Source: Glycine soja | Taxonomy: Eukaryota > Streptophyta > Magnoliopsida > Fabales > Fabaceae | DNA: 64,000 nt | NCBI RefSeq assembly: GCF_004193775.1 | Contig: NC_041021.1 | Coordinates: 23,404,632 to 23,468,631, forward strand | Direction: 5' to 3' | Part shown: positions 21,151 through 32,944 of the stretch, piece after piece | How positions within the stretch are numbered: the first letter of the stretch is position 1 | How the letters are laid out: each line of letters opens with the position of its first letter | The notes under the pieces: generated by a model | What the model was told of the DNA's origin: nothing | Database searches by the model: none | Seen by the model: only the letters and a program-made list of their open reading frames with translations | Program-made: the position numbers and the translations under genes

Positions 21151-21167
21151 AAGTAAAGAGGGGCAAC
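21151..21167 (+). other. Polypurine tract of element A
   Basis: AAGTAAAGAGGGGCAAC abuts the 3' LTR. The same tract abuts the LTR at 61554 in D. It would prime plus-strand DNA synthesis. Confidence 0.8.
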
Positions 21168-23294
21168 TGTCATACCCTAATTTCGTCCGGGGACCTTTGC
21201 TTGATGACATGCGACCTTTCTTTGGTCCTTGTGAGGTGCTTGGCATCCATCATTGGGCAATTTGTGAAATTCCAGGACATGCCGAAAAACCAAAAAAAAT
21301 ATATTGATGCACAATCCGTAAGTTTCAGTGACACACCGGAAATCAAATGGAAGCATCGTTGCATAATTAAGTGAGGTTCCGTAACATTCCGTAAGTCAAA
21401 AGGGGGATGATTATGTAATCCGCAAGGTTCCGTAACATTACGGAAAGAAAACAAGTATCGTTACGAGATTCGTAAGTTTCCGTAACTTTACGAAAAAAGA
21501 ATCACCAAAAAAGGTAAGGGGGTGAACTTATCAAGATAGGGGTGTAAATAGCAATTCAAATCTAGGCCCTTCTAGAACATTTTGGAAGTTGGGTTGCTTA
21601 AGGAGGAAGCAACTGGGCGGCAAGCTCCTCCACGTTTTTGAAAAATGGTTTTCGGGGCTTCCGCGGCTTCCGTAATACTTCCGTAAAATTTCCGAAAACC
21701 TTGGGTAAGCATATTCCACTTAACATTGGTGAAAGGGAAGAGAAAAAAGATGAAAATCAAATTCGAAAACAGTTCCGTAAGGCTTTCGTAACTTTTCCGT
21801 AAAATACGAAAAGGGAGGTGAACTTAGTAATTCGGGTGCGCTTAGAAATCTTCTTCATTAAGTCTTTGGGCGGCAAGCACCTCCCTTTTTTCTATAAATA
21901 GGGGAGGGGGGAGCTGTTTCAAAATGTTCAGCCCCTTTGGCACTTCTCTCTCTTTCGAATTTGCTTGGAAAAATCGTTTCCGTGAAGAAAATCTAAGCCG
22001 AGGCGCTTCCGAAACGCTTCCGTAAGCGATTCTGTGGAAATTCTTCATCGTTCTTCACCGTTCTTCATCCGTTCTTCGTTCGTTCTTCGTTCTTCAACGG
22101 GTAAGTTTTCGAATTCGAGACTTTCAATTCATTTCTTGTTTTGTGTACTTTCACTTTAATTTCGTTTACTTTCAGTTTTCTTTTCTTCCGTTTTTAACGT
22201 GCTTTAACCATTTATTTAAGCCGTTTTCTCGTCTAATAAATGATAAAATGAATTTCAACCGATCATTTGTGTTGTAATCTCGTTTAATCACTGTTAAAAC
22301 GAAATCTAACTGATTGTTCACGCTATAACCTCGGTTAAACCAAAAAAAGTAAAATAATAATAAAATAATCAAAATATCTTTGAATAAAATAATAAAAAAA
22401 ATCAATCGGACGTTTTTCTTTGGAAGTTTGCTTGAATGAATTGATTAATAACCAAAGTGAAACTAAGACTAAAATCAACTCACAAATCAAGTTTTTTTCC
22501 GAAAAATCACTAAAAACCGTTTTAAGGTCCAACGCCTTAAACGGTCCTCTTTGCTTTTATCGGTTAACATGGACCGTTCAAAAGCATAAAATCAACATGT
22601 GACTTTACCGCTTTTGCAAGAACTACGTAGGTCTGATTTCCTCATCGCAATTGAGGATACGTAGGAGCAAAAGCCCCGCTTTTGTCGACCACCCCAAGAA
22701 ATCGTTAATGGTCCAAATGCCTTAACGTTTCTCTCCTTTCAAAAACAAGAGATCGTTAATGGTCCAATGCCTTAACGTTTCTCTCCTTTCAAAATCAAAA
22801 GACCGTTTAATGGTCCAACACCTTAAATGACCTTTTGTTCAAATAAAAAACATATTTTGCAAAAAAGACAAAAAACAAACTTAAACCAAACACTTTGTTC
22901 CGAAAGAACTACGTAGGTCTGATTTTCTCATCCCAAATTGAGGAATACGTAGGAGCAAAGGGAAACACCCTTGTTGACCACAAAAAAGAAAAAATATAAA
23001 AAGGGTATAAAGGATATAAGGACATAAAAGGGAACGTAAAAATCAAAGTCATGTTTGCACATTCGATTAAAGGCTGCCGTCCCGTGGGGCGGACGTGTGG
23101 GGTGCCAATACCTTCCCCGTGCGTAAATACAACTCCCGAACCTTTCACTTAAAAGTTCGTAGATCGCGTCTTTTCTGGTTTTTCCGACGTTTTCCTCAAA
23201 TAAACGTTGGTGGCGACTCCGCGCGTATTCCTTTCGTGGAACACGCATCCCGCGAGTCACGCGTCGCCCTCCCGCCGAAGGGTAGGTTGCGACA
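21168..23294 (+). repeat. 3' LTR of element A
   Basis: 2127 bp, the same length as the 5' LTR. By eye about 12 substitutions separate them, roughly nine transitions and three transversions. TATA at 21893-21900; two-hairpin modules at 22620-22692 and 22906-22981. Confidence 0.96.
22620..22981 (+). repeat. Two TACGTA two-hairpin modules in element A 3' LTR
   Basis: Copies at 22620-22692 and 22906-22981, matching 7722-7794 and 8008-8083. The second ends TTGACCAC rather than TCGACCAC. Confidence 0.85.
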
Positions 23295-23299
23295 GCGGG
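23295..23299. repeat. Target site duplication GCGGG, right of element A
   Basis: Identical to 6265-6269; the gag of element B resumes from here. Confidence 0.95.
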
Positions 23300-23573
23300 A
23301 AGGCGTGCTTGTTTTGAATTTGCATATCATGGGGTCATCCGTACTTCCCAAATCTTTGCCTACCATATTTGAGGTTGGATGATTCATTTGCTTGAGGCCA
23401 GATGGGAGCATCGGGTTCACCTTAGCGACAGCGCTAGTAGCGGCAACTATAACCACATTGGCTTCCATTATCTTCTTCATGCTCATCATGGCCTCCATCA
23501 TTGTGGCCATTTGCTCTTTCATGGCCTCCATGTCGGCCTTCATCTTCTCTTGCACCTCCTCTGCTTCACCCAT
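23295..23573 (-). pseudogene. gag: gag of element B, N-terminal part
   Basis: The start ATG at 23571-23573 gives the same MGEAEEVQEK beginning as in A. The frame can be extended upstream to 23639 (MLSKRKGH), but the internal Met is the start shared with A. The reading contains the Met/Glu/Lys-rich helical segment and is open to the insertion point of A, where a Pro-Ser-Arg reading is cut. The rest of the gene is at 4685-6264. In a functional element this end of Gag would contribute to particle assembly. Confidence 0.8.
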
Positions 23574-24727
23574 TACTCTAGCTCTAGCACGAGTTCGGTA
23601 AGGGCACCGTAAAGCGTGTCCTTTTCTTTTTGATAACAATGATTAAGTTCATTTTATTTTATTTTATTTTTCAAGGAAAGAATGCAATGAGCAATGCAAC
23701 CAATGAAAAGCATGGATGTATGCGAATGATGTACAGTTGAAGTATTGCGAATTTTTACGCAGGATATGGGGTTGAATCAATTTAGATTTTCAACATGGTC
23801 CATGACATCTTTGTCAAGGTGAAACTGGAAGTAACAAGGACATAAACAATCCTAAATATGTTTGGCAGTAGACGAAGCAGTGATGTGACTCGATTCATCT
23901 TTTGCCCCAATTTTGCAAGACGGTTACTTCCATATTTCAACTTGACTTGATGAACCTTTTTGTAAAAGCATGAGCTTGGTTCAACCCCGTAATCCAAGGA
24001 ATGGCAATTCTGATCGCCAATACTTCAACAACATCTCATAGGGATGAAAGACTCGGGAATACGCATACTATGCATGGAGAATGTAATTGTCAAATTGAGA
24101 TGCCCGAAGAAACATCTTTTCTTAGTTAACTATGCATTAGGTATCATGTTCAATCATTTTGTTTTTAAGTGAAATGGGTTTATGATCCCAACATGGTTGG
24201 CTCATGGTACCGAATATATGCAACGAAGAATGCTTCCCTTTTTTGTTTTTGTTTTGTAGAGGAAAATGCAAGGCTCATGCATGAGCAAACATGAAATTAA
24301 AAGGTATGCAGTTTGTAGAACAAAAAGTTTGTTGAACGCATATGCATGATGATGCCATGACTCATGCAAAATGTGAGGCTGGAATATGATAACGGACAAA
24401 TGCAGGAACGATATGTTCATTATGATGTTATGAAGAGATGCTTATGCGATGCATGATATGAATGCATTTTACGGACACGAGAGCCTGGAAAATTATCTCT
24501 TCTAACTTGCGCATTTGGGGGCGCAGTGCCCCATGTGTACAATTAAGAAGGTGATATGGACCTTCCGGCTTCCCGTGACAAAGGACGAGACCAACATACA
24601 ATGCATGCTAGAGATAAAATGTGGGAGTGACTTGATTCGCACTGATTTTTGGAGTAAAAACGTGGGATAAACTCATTTTTTTCAAAAAGTTATAACTAGT
24701 CAAGATCAGAGCGACAATACAAACTTC
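23574..24727 (-). other. ORF1-gag spacer of element B
   Basis: Homologous to 10245-11434 in A; AT-rich with many CATG-containing motifs. No coding sequence recognised. Confidence 0.6.
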
Positions 24728-26487
24728 CTAGCGGTTTCTAATCATATGGTCCATTAAGTCTATCATATGCTGACAATAGCTGAGAAGTCTGTGGATCTCC
24801 TTGGGGGCGGAGTAGGTGTCCACCATTGCTTTGGCCTTGGCTAGCAATCGGGGAAGTTCTTGACTCCCGTTCAAAGTAAGAGCAAATTGGCCCATCCTCA
24901 TTGTTGCCTCTTGGTGCAATGAATCAATTACCCTTTCCCTTGCTTCCCTTTCTACTGATATCTTGGCGTACTCATCCTCTAGCCTTTGCTCGTGAGTCGC
25001 CGCTAGATTTAGCTTCTCTTTGCACTTATTGATGATGGCCCACATATTCCCTTCAGTCTCGCTTAACTGTTGGGACAAATTTCTTTTCGACCTAAGGCAA
25101 ACCTTTAGCTCGTCCTTCCAGATCATGCCTTTGACCCGTGATGATTCCTTTCACCTCTTCGGAGCTTGAGCTCACTATTGCTGCCCTATAAAGCCCCTCA
25201 AAACTTGTTTTGGTCGTGTTCTTCCTTTCGGGCCTTCTTGGTTTCTCGTTCCAAGGCTTCAGCTGTGGCCATATTGACGTCCCTTATTTCATCATACTCT
25301 TTTCAGACTTTGATGGCTATGGACTTGAACTTCTCTTCGACTACCCGGGCTCTTTCAAGCTCTGCCTTTAGGGCTTGTACCTCATCACTTTCTTCCAAAG
25401 CTTTAACCTCATCGTCTCTCACAGTCTTTAGATTTGGGAGCCAATCCAATCCTTGTGTTCGGACTCTCAGCCACTTATGATAGCCGCCGATGATCCCATT
25501 ACGGCTTCCCCTAAGCTCTCTGTCCTTTCTTCACGCCGCATCCCATGCCTTGCGAACTCCTTGGAGTACCCTCGCGTTGTGGTCACTGAAACCCCGTGCG
25601 ATGAAAGGCGTGATGCTTTCGTCTGATGGCACTCCTCTCATGAGGTAGCCAAGCTGTCTTATGGCGAGGACGGGATTATAATTAATACAACCCCTTGTTC
25701 CATCAAGGGAACCTTTAGACATTCTTCGTATGAAGATAGAATCCCGATTCTTCCTTCCTTCTAGCGAGGGAACCATTTAACAGACGCCCCTCCATGCTAG
25801 CCAAGAGTTGGTGCACAACAAACAATTCTTGCGCCGCTCTTTTCACATCCCCGGTCGAACGTGTCATACATGGCCAAAATGGCGACGACCGGGCTTTCCT
25901 TGCCATGATGAAAGGCGAGGAAAGCGTCAATCGCTGCTAGGTCCACTAACCCTTCCATATTCGGAAAGAGGACAACTCCAAAGATCAAAAGCGCCAAGAT
26001 GTCAATAAAAGAAAGCCCATTCGCCTTGATTTGCCAAGGCCTTTGCCCTTTCCTCCAAACACTTCCTTGGTACTCCGACTACCCCATTCCTGTTTTGCTT
26101 TACACGGTCCAACTCTTGTGCTGAGATTTTCACCACCTTGGCAACTCTTGTCGTGGAGGGATAGAACCCAGAGAAAAGATATGGCTTCCTTCCTCCCAGT
26201 GGGCATCCCAGGATTTCTTCAAACTCTTTCACAGTTGGCACTAGCTGGAAGTCCTCAAATGTGAAGCACCTTAGGGGCTGGTCATAATACTGGGAAAGGG
26301 ATGCAATCGGTTCCATGGAGACTTCTACCCTAGCTAGGTCCCAAATCTTACCATAGTCTTTGCGGAAGGCTTGCCGTTGAAGTTGACCCATTAATTGCCC
26401 CAACTTTCGTAAACTGGTGACCTCTAAGCTCTTGATTTTGACTTGATAGAACCTCTTTTTAAGCGAAGGCTTTTGACTTGATCCCAT
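24728..26487 (-). pseudogene. ORF1 relic of element B
   Basis: The fullest ORF1 copy in the window. Start at 26485-26487 (MGSSQKPSL), stop at 24728-24730 (after MIRNR). The N-terminal part (26487-26002) is one open 161-residue stretch with SLSQYYDQPLRCFTFEDFQL and PLGGRKPYLF motifs. The central part (25997-25531) has FGVVLFPNMEGLVDLAAID and RGCINYNPVLAIRQLGYLMR. The C-terminal part (25126-24728) is Glu/Lys/Arg-rich and probably coiled coil. Breaks: a frame change at the T-run 26004-26010 shared with A and D, a replaced segment near 25770-25810, and stops near 25140-25530. Function is unknown; probably DUF7745-like (from memory). Confidence 0.75.
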
Positions 26488-27317
26488 GTTTTACTAAAGT
26501 GAAATAAAATCTAGTGCGAAACAAAACTCCTACATCTATCATCGGTGGAATGGATGAATGCATGAAGAAATGCATATGACACAGATGCAATTTACGAATA
26601 CGGGAGCCCGATAAATTGTTTCCTTCTTGGATACAACGTTTGGGCAGCATGGCACCCAACGTATGTTTTTTAAGAAGGCAACACGGACCCTCCGTCGGTT
26701 TGCTAAAGTGAGGGGATCAAAGACGAAACCCACGCATGATGCATATGCGAAAGGCACAACACGGGGATGTACATAGTACGACAATATTCACAAACAAATA
26801 TAAGCAAAAGGGTATATGATACTTATGCATGGCAGTGTGAAAAATGGCACGCAGCGTGTTTGCTCCGTGCCCCTATTTAAGGGACCTATAAGGGAGAGAG
26901 CTAACTAGGCTTTTAGTTATATCTCTCTTGATGGTTTCTAGAGGTATCATCCCCTTCGAAGAACATACTGCAGCAGTAGGGACTACTAGCAACAATATGT
27001 TTTCAAAGAGAAAAACTCTAGATGAGGGTTCACTGTAATCAAGCAAGTCGGAGACCTAGCATGATCATGGATTCACCTCCACTCCTTATGTTCCCACGAA
27101 CCCGGGTATAGGGCCCTTTTTCAACTCACCGTGTGTGCAAATAGTGTTAGTGTTTGTGTGCATCAAATGAATAAATATTTACCTCATGCATACAAAACAA
27201 AATGCACTAAAAGCATCAAAGAGTTATATATACAAGAACATAATAAGGGGAAGCCAACAAAGGAGTAAGTCATGGCAAAATTTGCACAAGATTAAATGGC
27301 CTAAATCTCTAAAAATA
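26488..27317 (-). other. Untranslated leader of element B
   Basis: Homologous to 8418-9263 in A, with no convincing gene. Confidence 0.6.
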
Positions 27318-27338
27318 GTCCCCAGTGGAGTCGCCAAC
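27318..27338 (-). other. Primer-binding site of element B
   Basis: The reverse complement reads GTTGGCGACTCCACTGGGGA followed by C, immediately downstream (minus strand) of the LTR. Confidence 0.85.
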
Positions 27339-29462
27339 TGTCGCAACCTACCCTTCGGCGGGAGGGCGACGCGTGACTCGCGGGATGCGTGTTCCACGAA
27401 AGGAATACGCGCGGAGTCGCCACCAACGTTTATTTGAGGAAAACGTCGGAAAAACCAGAAAAGACGCGATCTACGAACTTTTAAGTGAAAGGTTCGGGAG
27501 TTGTATTTACGCATGGGGAAGGTATTGGCACCCCACACGTCCGCCCCAAGGGACGGCAGCCTTTAATCGAATGTGCAAACATGACTTTGATTTTTACGTT
27601 CCCTTTTATGTCCTTATATCCTTTATACCCTTTTTATATTTTTTCTTTTTTGTGGTCGACAAGGGTGTTTCCCTTTGCTCCTACGTATTCCTCAATTTGG
27701 GATGAGAAAATCAGACCTACGTAGTTCTTTCGGAACAAAGTGTTTGGTTTAAGTTTGTTTTTTGTCTTTTTTGCAAAATATGTTTTTTATTTGAACAAAA
27801 GGTCATTTAAGGTGTTGGACCATTAAACGGTCTTTTGATTTTGAAAGGAGAGAAACGTTAAGGCATTGGACCATTAACGATCTCTTGTTTTTGAAAGGAG
27901 AGAAACGTTAAGGCATTTGGACCATTAACGATCTCTTGGGGTGGTCGACAAAAGCGGGGCTTTTGCTCCTACGTATCCTCAATTGCGATGAGGAAATCAG
28001 ACCTACGTAGTTCTTGCAAAAGCGGTAAAGTTACATGTTGATTTTATGCTTTTGAGCGGTCCATGTTAACCGATAAAAGCAAAGAGGACCGCTTAAGGTG
28101 TTGGACCTTAAAACGGTTTTTAGTGATTTTTCGGAAAAAAACTTGATTTGTGAGTTGATTTTAGTCTTAGTTTCACTTTGGTTATTAATCAATTCATTCA
28201 AGGAAACTTCCAAAGAAAAACGTCCGATTGATTTTTTTTATTATTTTATTCAAAGATATTTTGATTATTTTATTATTATTTTACTTTTTTTGGTTTAACC
28301 GAGGTTATAGCGTGAACGATCAGTTAGATTTCGTTTTAACAGTGATTAAACGAGATTACAACACAAATGATCGGTTGAAATTCATTTTATCATTTATTAG
28401 ACGAGAAAACGGCTTAAATAAATGGTTAAAGCACGTTAAAAACGGAAGAAAAGAAAACTGAAAGTAAACGAAATTAAAGTGAAAGTACACAAAACAAGAA
28501 ATGAATTGAAAGTCTCGAATTCGAAAACTTACCCGTTGAAGAACGAAGAACGAACGAAGAACGGATGAAGAACGGTGAAGAACGATGAAGAATTTCCACA
28601 GAATCGCTTACAGAAGCGTTACGGAAGTACTTCGACTTGATTTTTCTTCACGAAAACGTGTTTTTGCCCAAAATAGCCGAAATGCATAGCCAAAGGGGTC
28701 TTGAACCTTTTGAAACAGCTCCCCCCTCCCCTATTTATAGAAAAAAAAGGAGGTGCTTGCCGCCCAAAGACTTAATGAAGAAGATTTCTAAGCGCACCCG
28801 AATTACTAAGTTCACCCCCCTTTTCGTATTTTACGGAAAAGTTACGGAAGCCTTACGGAACTGTTTTCGAATTTGATTTTCATCTTTTTTCTTTTCCCTT
28901 TTACCAATGTTAAGTGGAATATGCTTACCCAAGGTTTTCGGAAATTTTACGGAAGTATTACGGAAGCCGCGGAAGCCCCGAAAACCATTTTTCAAAAACG
29001 TGGAGGAGCTTGCCGCCCAGTTGCTTCCTCCTTAAGCAACCCAACTTCCAAAATGTTCTGGAAGGGCCTAGATTTGAATTGCTATTTACACCCCTATCTT
29101 GATAAGTTCACCCCCCTTACCTTTTTTGGTGATTCTTTTTTCGTAAAGTTACGGAAACTTACGAATCTCGTAACGATACTTGTTTTCTTTCCGTAATGTT
29201 ACGGAACCTTGCGGATTACATAATCATCCCCTTTTTGACTTACGGAATGTTACGGAATCTCACTTAATTATGCAACGATGCTTCCATTTGATTTCCGGTG
29301 TGTCACGGAAACTTATGGATTGTGCATCAATATTTTTTGGTTTTCCGGCATGTCCTGGAATTTCACAAATTGCCTAATGATGGGTGCCAAGCACCTCACA
29401 AGGACCAAAGAAAGGTCGCATGTCATCAAGCAAAGGTCCCCGGACGAAATTAGGGTATGACA
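27339..29462 (-). repeat. 5' LTR of element B
   Basis: Plus-strand ends TGTCGCAACC and AATTAGGGTATGACA. 2124 bp, nearly colinear with the A LTRs. TATA box on the minus strand at about 28731-28740. Two-hairpin modules at 27652-27728 and 27941-28013. Confidence 0.95.
27652..28013 (-). repeat. Two TACGTA two-hairpin modules in element B 5' LTR
   Basis: Copies at 27652-27728 and 27941-28013, reverse complements of the A LTR modules. Confidence 0.85.
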
Positions 29463-29679
29463 CTCGATTATCGGGAAATTCATTTGACCAATGTCATGTC
29501 GTGTACTTGGAGACCAATGCGAAATGCTGCCGAAATTTAGTCAAATTTTTGTAAATAATGGTAACCTTGACGATTGAAGCTAACATAAAAGACAGTTTTC
29601 CTAAATGGGATAGGGCCACACCTATAAATAAAAAAGTGAGATTTTCATGCATGGAGTTGCGTAGATGGATTGAAGTTGG
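29463..29679 (+). other. CACTA upstream region next to element B
   Basis: About 217 bp before the transposase start codon. It begins with CTCGA, the expected B target duplication, and has a CCTATAAATA TATA-like site near 29621. No gene. Confidence 0.5.
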
Positions 29680-32600
29680 ATGAATGAAAGTCGCATGAGC
29701 CCAGAATATGAGGATGGCATCGAACAGTTCTTGCAATTTGCTTTAGAAAGAGGTCGAATGAATGAAGAAGAAAAATATTATTGTCCTTGCATCAACTGTT
29801 TGAATGGAAGACGACAATTACTCGATGACATACGGGACCATCTATTGTGTGATGGGATTAAGAAGAATTACACAACGTGGATATGGCATGGTGAAGTGAC
29901 AGACATGCAGAGTGGGTCCCAATCTGAACCGTTTGATGTAGAAATGGGAGATCGATTAGAGGACATGATTCGTGACCTTGGACAAGAGTCTTTCCAGCAA
30001 GCACACGCCCCTGTGTATGAAGGATTGCTGAGTGATTCAAAGAAGCCTTTGTATGCAGGCTGCAAGAATTCCTTAACCCTGTTGTCTGCTGTGTTAAGTC
30101 TGGTTAATGTGAAGGCCAGGTATGGGTGGAGTGACAAAGTTTCACCTCACTGCTTGAGGTAGTGCACAATCTGCTTCCAGAGGACAACACATCGCCTAAA
30201 AGTTACTATAAGGCGAAAAAGATATTGTGTCTGATGGGTATGGAGTATCAGAAGATTCATGCTTGCCCCAATGATTGCATACTGTACAGGCATGAATTCC
30301 AAGAAATGTCCAAATGCCCTATCTGTGGGACTTCACGGTACAAAATCAAGGATGAAGAGGAAAGCAATTCTAATGAAAAATCCAACAAGGGCCCCCCAGC
30401 AAAGGTTTTGTGGTATCTTCCAATCATTCCAAGGTTTAAGCGTCTCTTTGCTAACGAGGACGACGCAAAAGACCTTACATGGCATGCAAATGGAAGGATT
30501 TCTGATGGAATGGTCCGTCATCCGGCTGATTGCTCCCAGTGGAAGAAGATTGATGGTTTGTATCCGGATTTCGGGAATGAGCCAAGAAATCTTAGAATTG
30601 GACTAGCCATTAATGGAATGAATCCATATGGCACCTTAAGCACTCAACACAGTTCATAGCCAGTTCTGCTAGTAATTTACAATTTGCCTCCTTGGTTGTG
30701 CATGAAGCGAAAATACATGATGTTGTCTATGATGATATCGGGCCCTAGACAACCAGGAAATGACATTGATGTTTATCTAAGTCCGTTGGTTGAAGATCTG
30801 AGAAAGTTGTGGGACGAGGGGGTTGTAGTGTTTGATGTGTTTCGCAAGGAGACGTTTGAAATGCGTGTAATGCTTTTTTGTACCATTAATGACTTTCCAG
30901 CATATGGGAATCTCAGCAGTTACAGTGTTAAGGGTCATCATGCATGCCCCATCTGTGAAGAAAATACAAGTTACATATAACTTAAACATGGGAGAAAAAC
31001 AGTCTACAATAGGCATCACTGCTTTCTAACACCCAATCATCCTTACAGACGACTGAGAAAAGCTTTTAATGGAAGTCAAGAGCATGATATTGCACCGATA
31101 TTGTTGACTGGTGAGCAGGTATATCAGCGGGTTCAACACCTGAATACTGTATTTGGGAAGACCAAAAAGAAGAATAAAAGTCAGAGTTGCATATGGAAGA
31201 AGAGGTCCATTTTCTTTGATCTTCCGTACTGGTGTGATCTTGACGTTAGATATTGTATTGATGTTATTCATGTGGAGAAAAATGTTTGTGATAGTGTGAT
31301 TGGGACGCTCCTTAACATTCAAGGCAAGACGAAGGATGGCTTGAATACCCGTCAAGATCTAACTGATATGGGTATACGATCACAGTTCCATCCAACGTCT
31401 GATGGGAAGAAAATTTACTTGCCCCCAGCCTGCCATACTTTGTCCAAGAAGGAGAAGATAAGTTTTTGTCAGTGTCTTCGTCGGGTGAAGGTTACACAAG
31501 GATACTCTTCAAATATTAAGAGCCTTGTGCAGTTGAAGGAGCTTAAGCTTGTAGGGTTAAAGTCTCACGATTGTCACGTGCTCATGCAACAATTGTTAGC
31601 CGTGGCTATACGAGACATCTTGCCAAACAAAGTCAGGTTAAAGATATCTCGCATGTGATTTTTCTTCCATTCTATATGTAGCAAAGTCATTGATCCAATC
31701 ATGTTTGATGAGTTGGAAAATGAGGCCGCAATTATACTATGCCAGTTGGAGATGTATTTTCCCCCTGCTTTCTTTGACATCATGATTCACTTGATTGTGC
31801 ATCTGGTCAGAGAAATCAAATGTTGTGGTCCTGTTTATCTACGGTGGATGTACCCGGTTGAGAGATACATGAAGATCTTAAAAGGGTATACAAAGAATCT
31901 ATATCGTCCAGAAGCATCTATTGTTGAGAGGTACATTGTAGAAGAAGCCATTGAATTTTGTTCAGAATACTTAGAGAAGGCTAAACCTGTTGGGCTTCCT
32001 AAGTCTCGGCATGATGACAGAGTGGGTGGTAAGGGTTCAAGAGGACTGCAGGTGATCACTCCAAGTGTAGAAGATTTGTTACAAGCTCACTTGTATGTCT
32101 TGAACAACAGTAATGAAGTTTTGCCATAGATAGTTAAGCATGAAGCTTTAGTCAAACAGAATAATTTGAAAATGTCAAAGAATTGGGTGTTGAAAAAGCA
32201 TAACAAGACTTTCTATGATTGGTTTAAAGATACAATCTTTGCAGATGAGAATGCTTCAGAAACATTAAGAAAGCCAGCAGATGGGCCTAAAAGAAATGTT
32301 ATAACCCGGCAAGGATATGACATAAATAGGTATTCATTTTACACAAAAGCACAAGATGACAAAAGTACAATGCAGAACAGCGGGGTCACCCTAAGGGCTG
32401 AATCTCAACATTTTGCAAGTGTCAATGACGCCAATCCCTGTGTAGCTTCCATCCCTTACTTTGGGTTCATTGATGAAATTTGGGAGCTTAATTATGTGAA
32501 ATTTATAGTATGTGTTTTCAAATGTAAATGGGTTGACAGCAACACCGGTGTGCGCACCGATGATATAGGATTTACCCTGGTAGATCTAAAGAAACTTGGT

Positions 32601-32924
32601 TACCACAATGATCCTTTCATCATGGCAGAACAAGCTAGACAAGTATTTTACGTGCAAGACCCTTGTGATGAAAGCTGGTGTGTGGTTCTACAGGGCAAAA
32701 CAGTTGGTGTTAATGTAGAAGATGATGATTCATACATGGACACCTATGCTAGTCCTTTGACCGCTCAAATCACTGGTAACGTTGTCAGAGAAGAAGAAGC
32801 TGACGACGTTCATGCTAATCGAAATGATCATGATGAAGGAGAATTGATTAACATCGTCTACTATAATTTTCTACAGAGACAGAGGTCACCAAACCTAGTA
32901 AGTGACAGCTACATTTTTCTCTAA
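29680..32924 (+). pseudogene. tnp2: tnp2-type CACTA transposase (decayed)
   Basis: The ATG at 29680 opens a transposase-associated domain with a CPCINC cysteine cluster (residues about 31-36), then a Transposase_21/tnp2 core (30162-31350) containing CPICGTSRYK and ACPICEEN motifs and the DIDVYLSPLVEDLRKLW stretch. DUF4218-like (31690-32060, MYPVERYMKILKGYTKN) and DUF4216-like (32400-32720, VCVFKCKWVD) C-terminal domains follow. Family names are from memory. Tnp2 proteins cut and join CACTA ends in the nucleus. Breaks: a frame change near 30138-30145, and in-frame stops near 30657, 30978, 31656 and 32127. The reading ends at 32922-32924, next to the inverted duplication. Confidence 0.85.
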
Positions 32925-32944
32925 TTGAGGCATCGGTTTTTTGT

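Larger units (their letters stand above)
6270..23294 (+). mobile_element. Complete-ended Ogre/Tat-like LTR element A (17025 bp, no pol)
   Basis: Bounded by two 2127-bp LTRs (6270-8396, 21168-23294) with TG...CA ends, a primer-binding site right after the 5' LTR, a polypurine tract right before the 3' LTR, and a GCGGG target duplication. The internal order is leader, ORF1 relic, spacer, gag relic, solo LTR, minisatellite 1, captured transposon-protein fragment, AT repeats, antisense exon-like ORF, minisatellite 2 and repeated LTR 5' ends. No RT, RNase H or integrase reading is visible, so it must have moved with enzymes supplied in trans. I count about 12 differences between its LTRs by eye (about 0.6 percent), which suggests a young insertion. 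Confidence 0.95.
23295..29462 (-). mobile_element. Ogre-like element B, proximal part (5' LTR to gag start)
   Basis: Read on the minus strand: 5' LTR, primer-binding site, leader, ORF1, spacer and gag N-terminus, cut by element A at 23294. The last plus-strand bases outside the LTR are CTCGA (29463-29467), the expected target duplication, whose partner lies left of the window. B is inserted in the CACTA element to its right. Confidence 0.92.
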
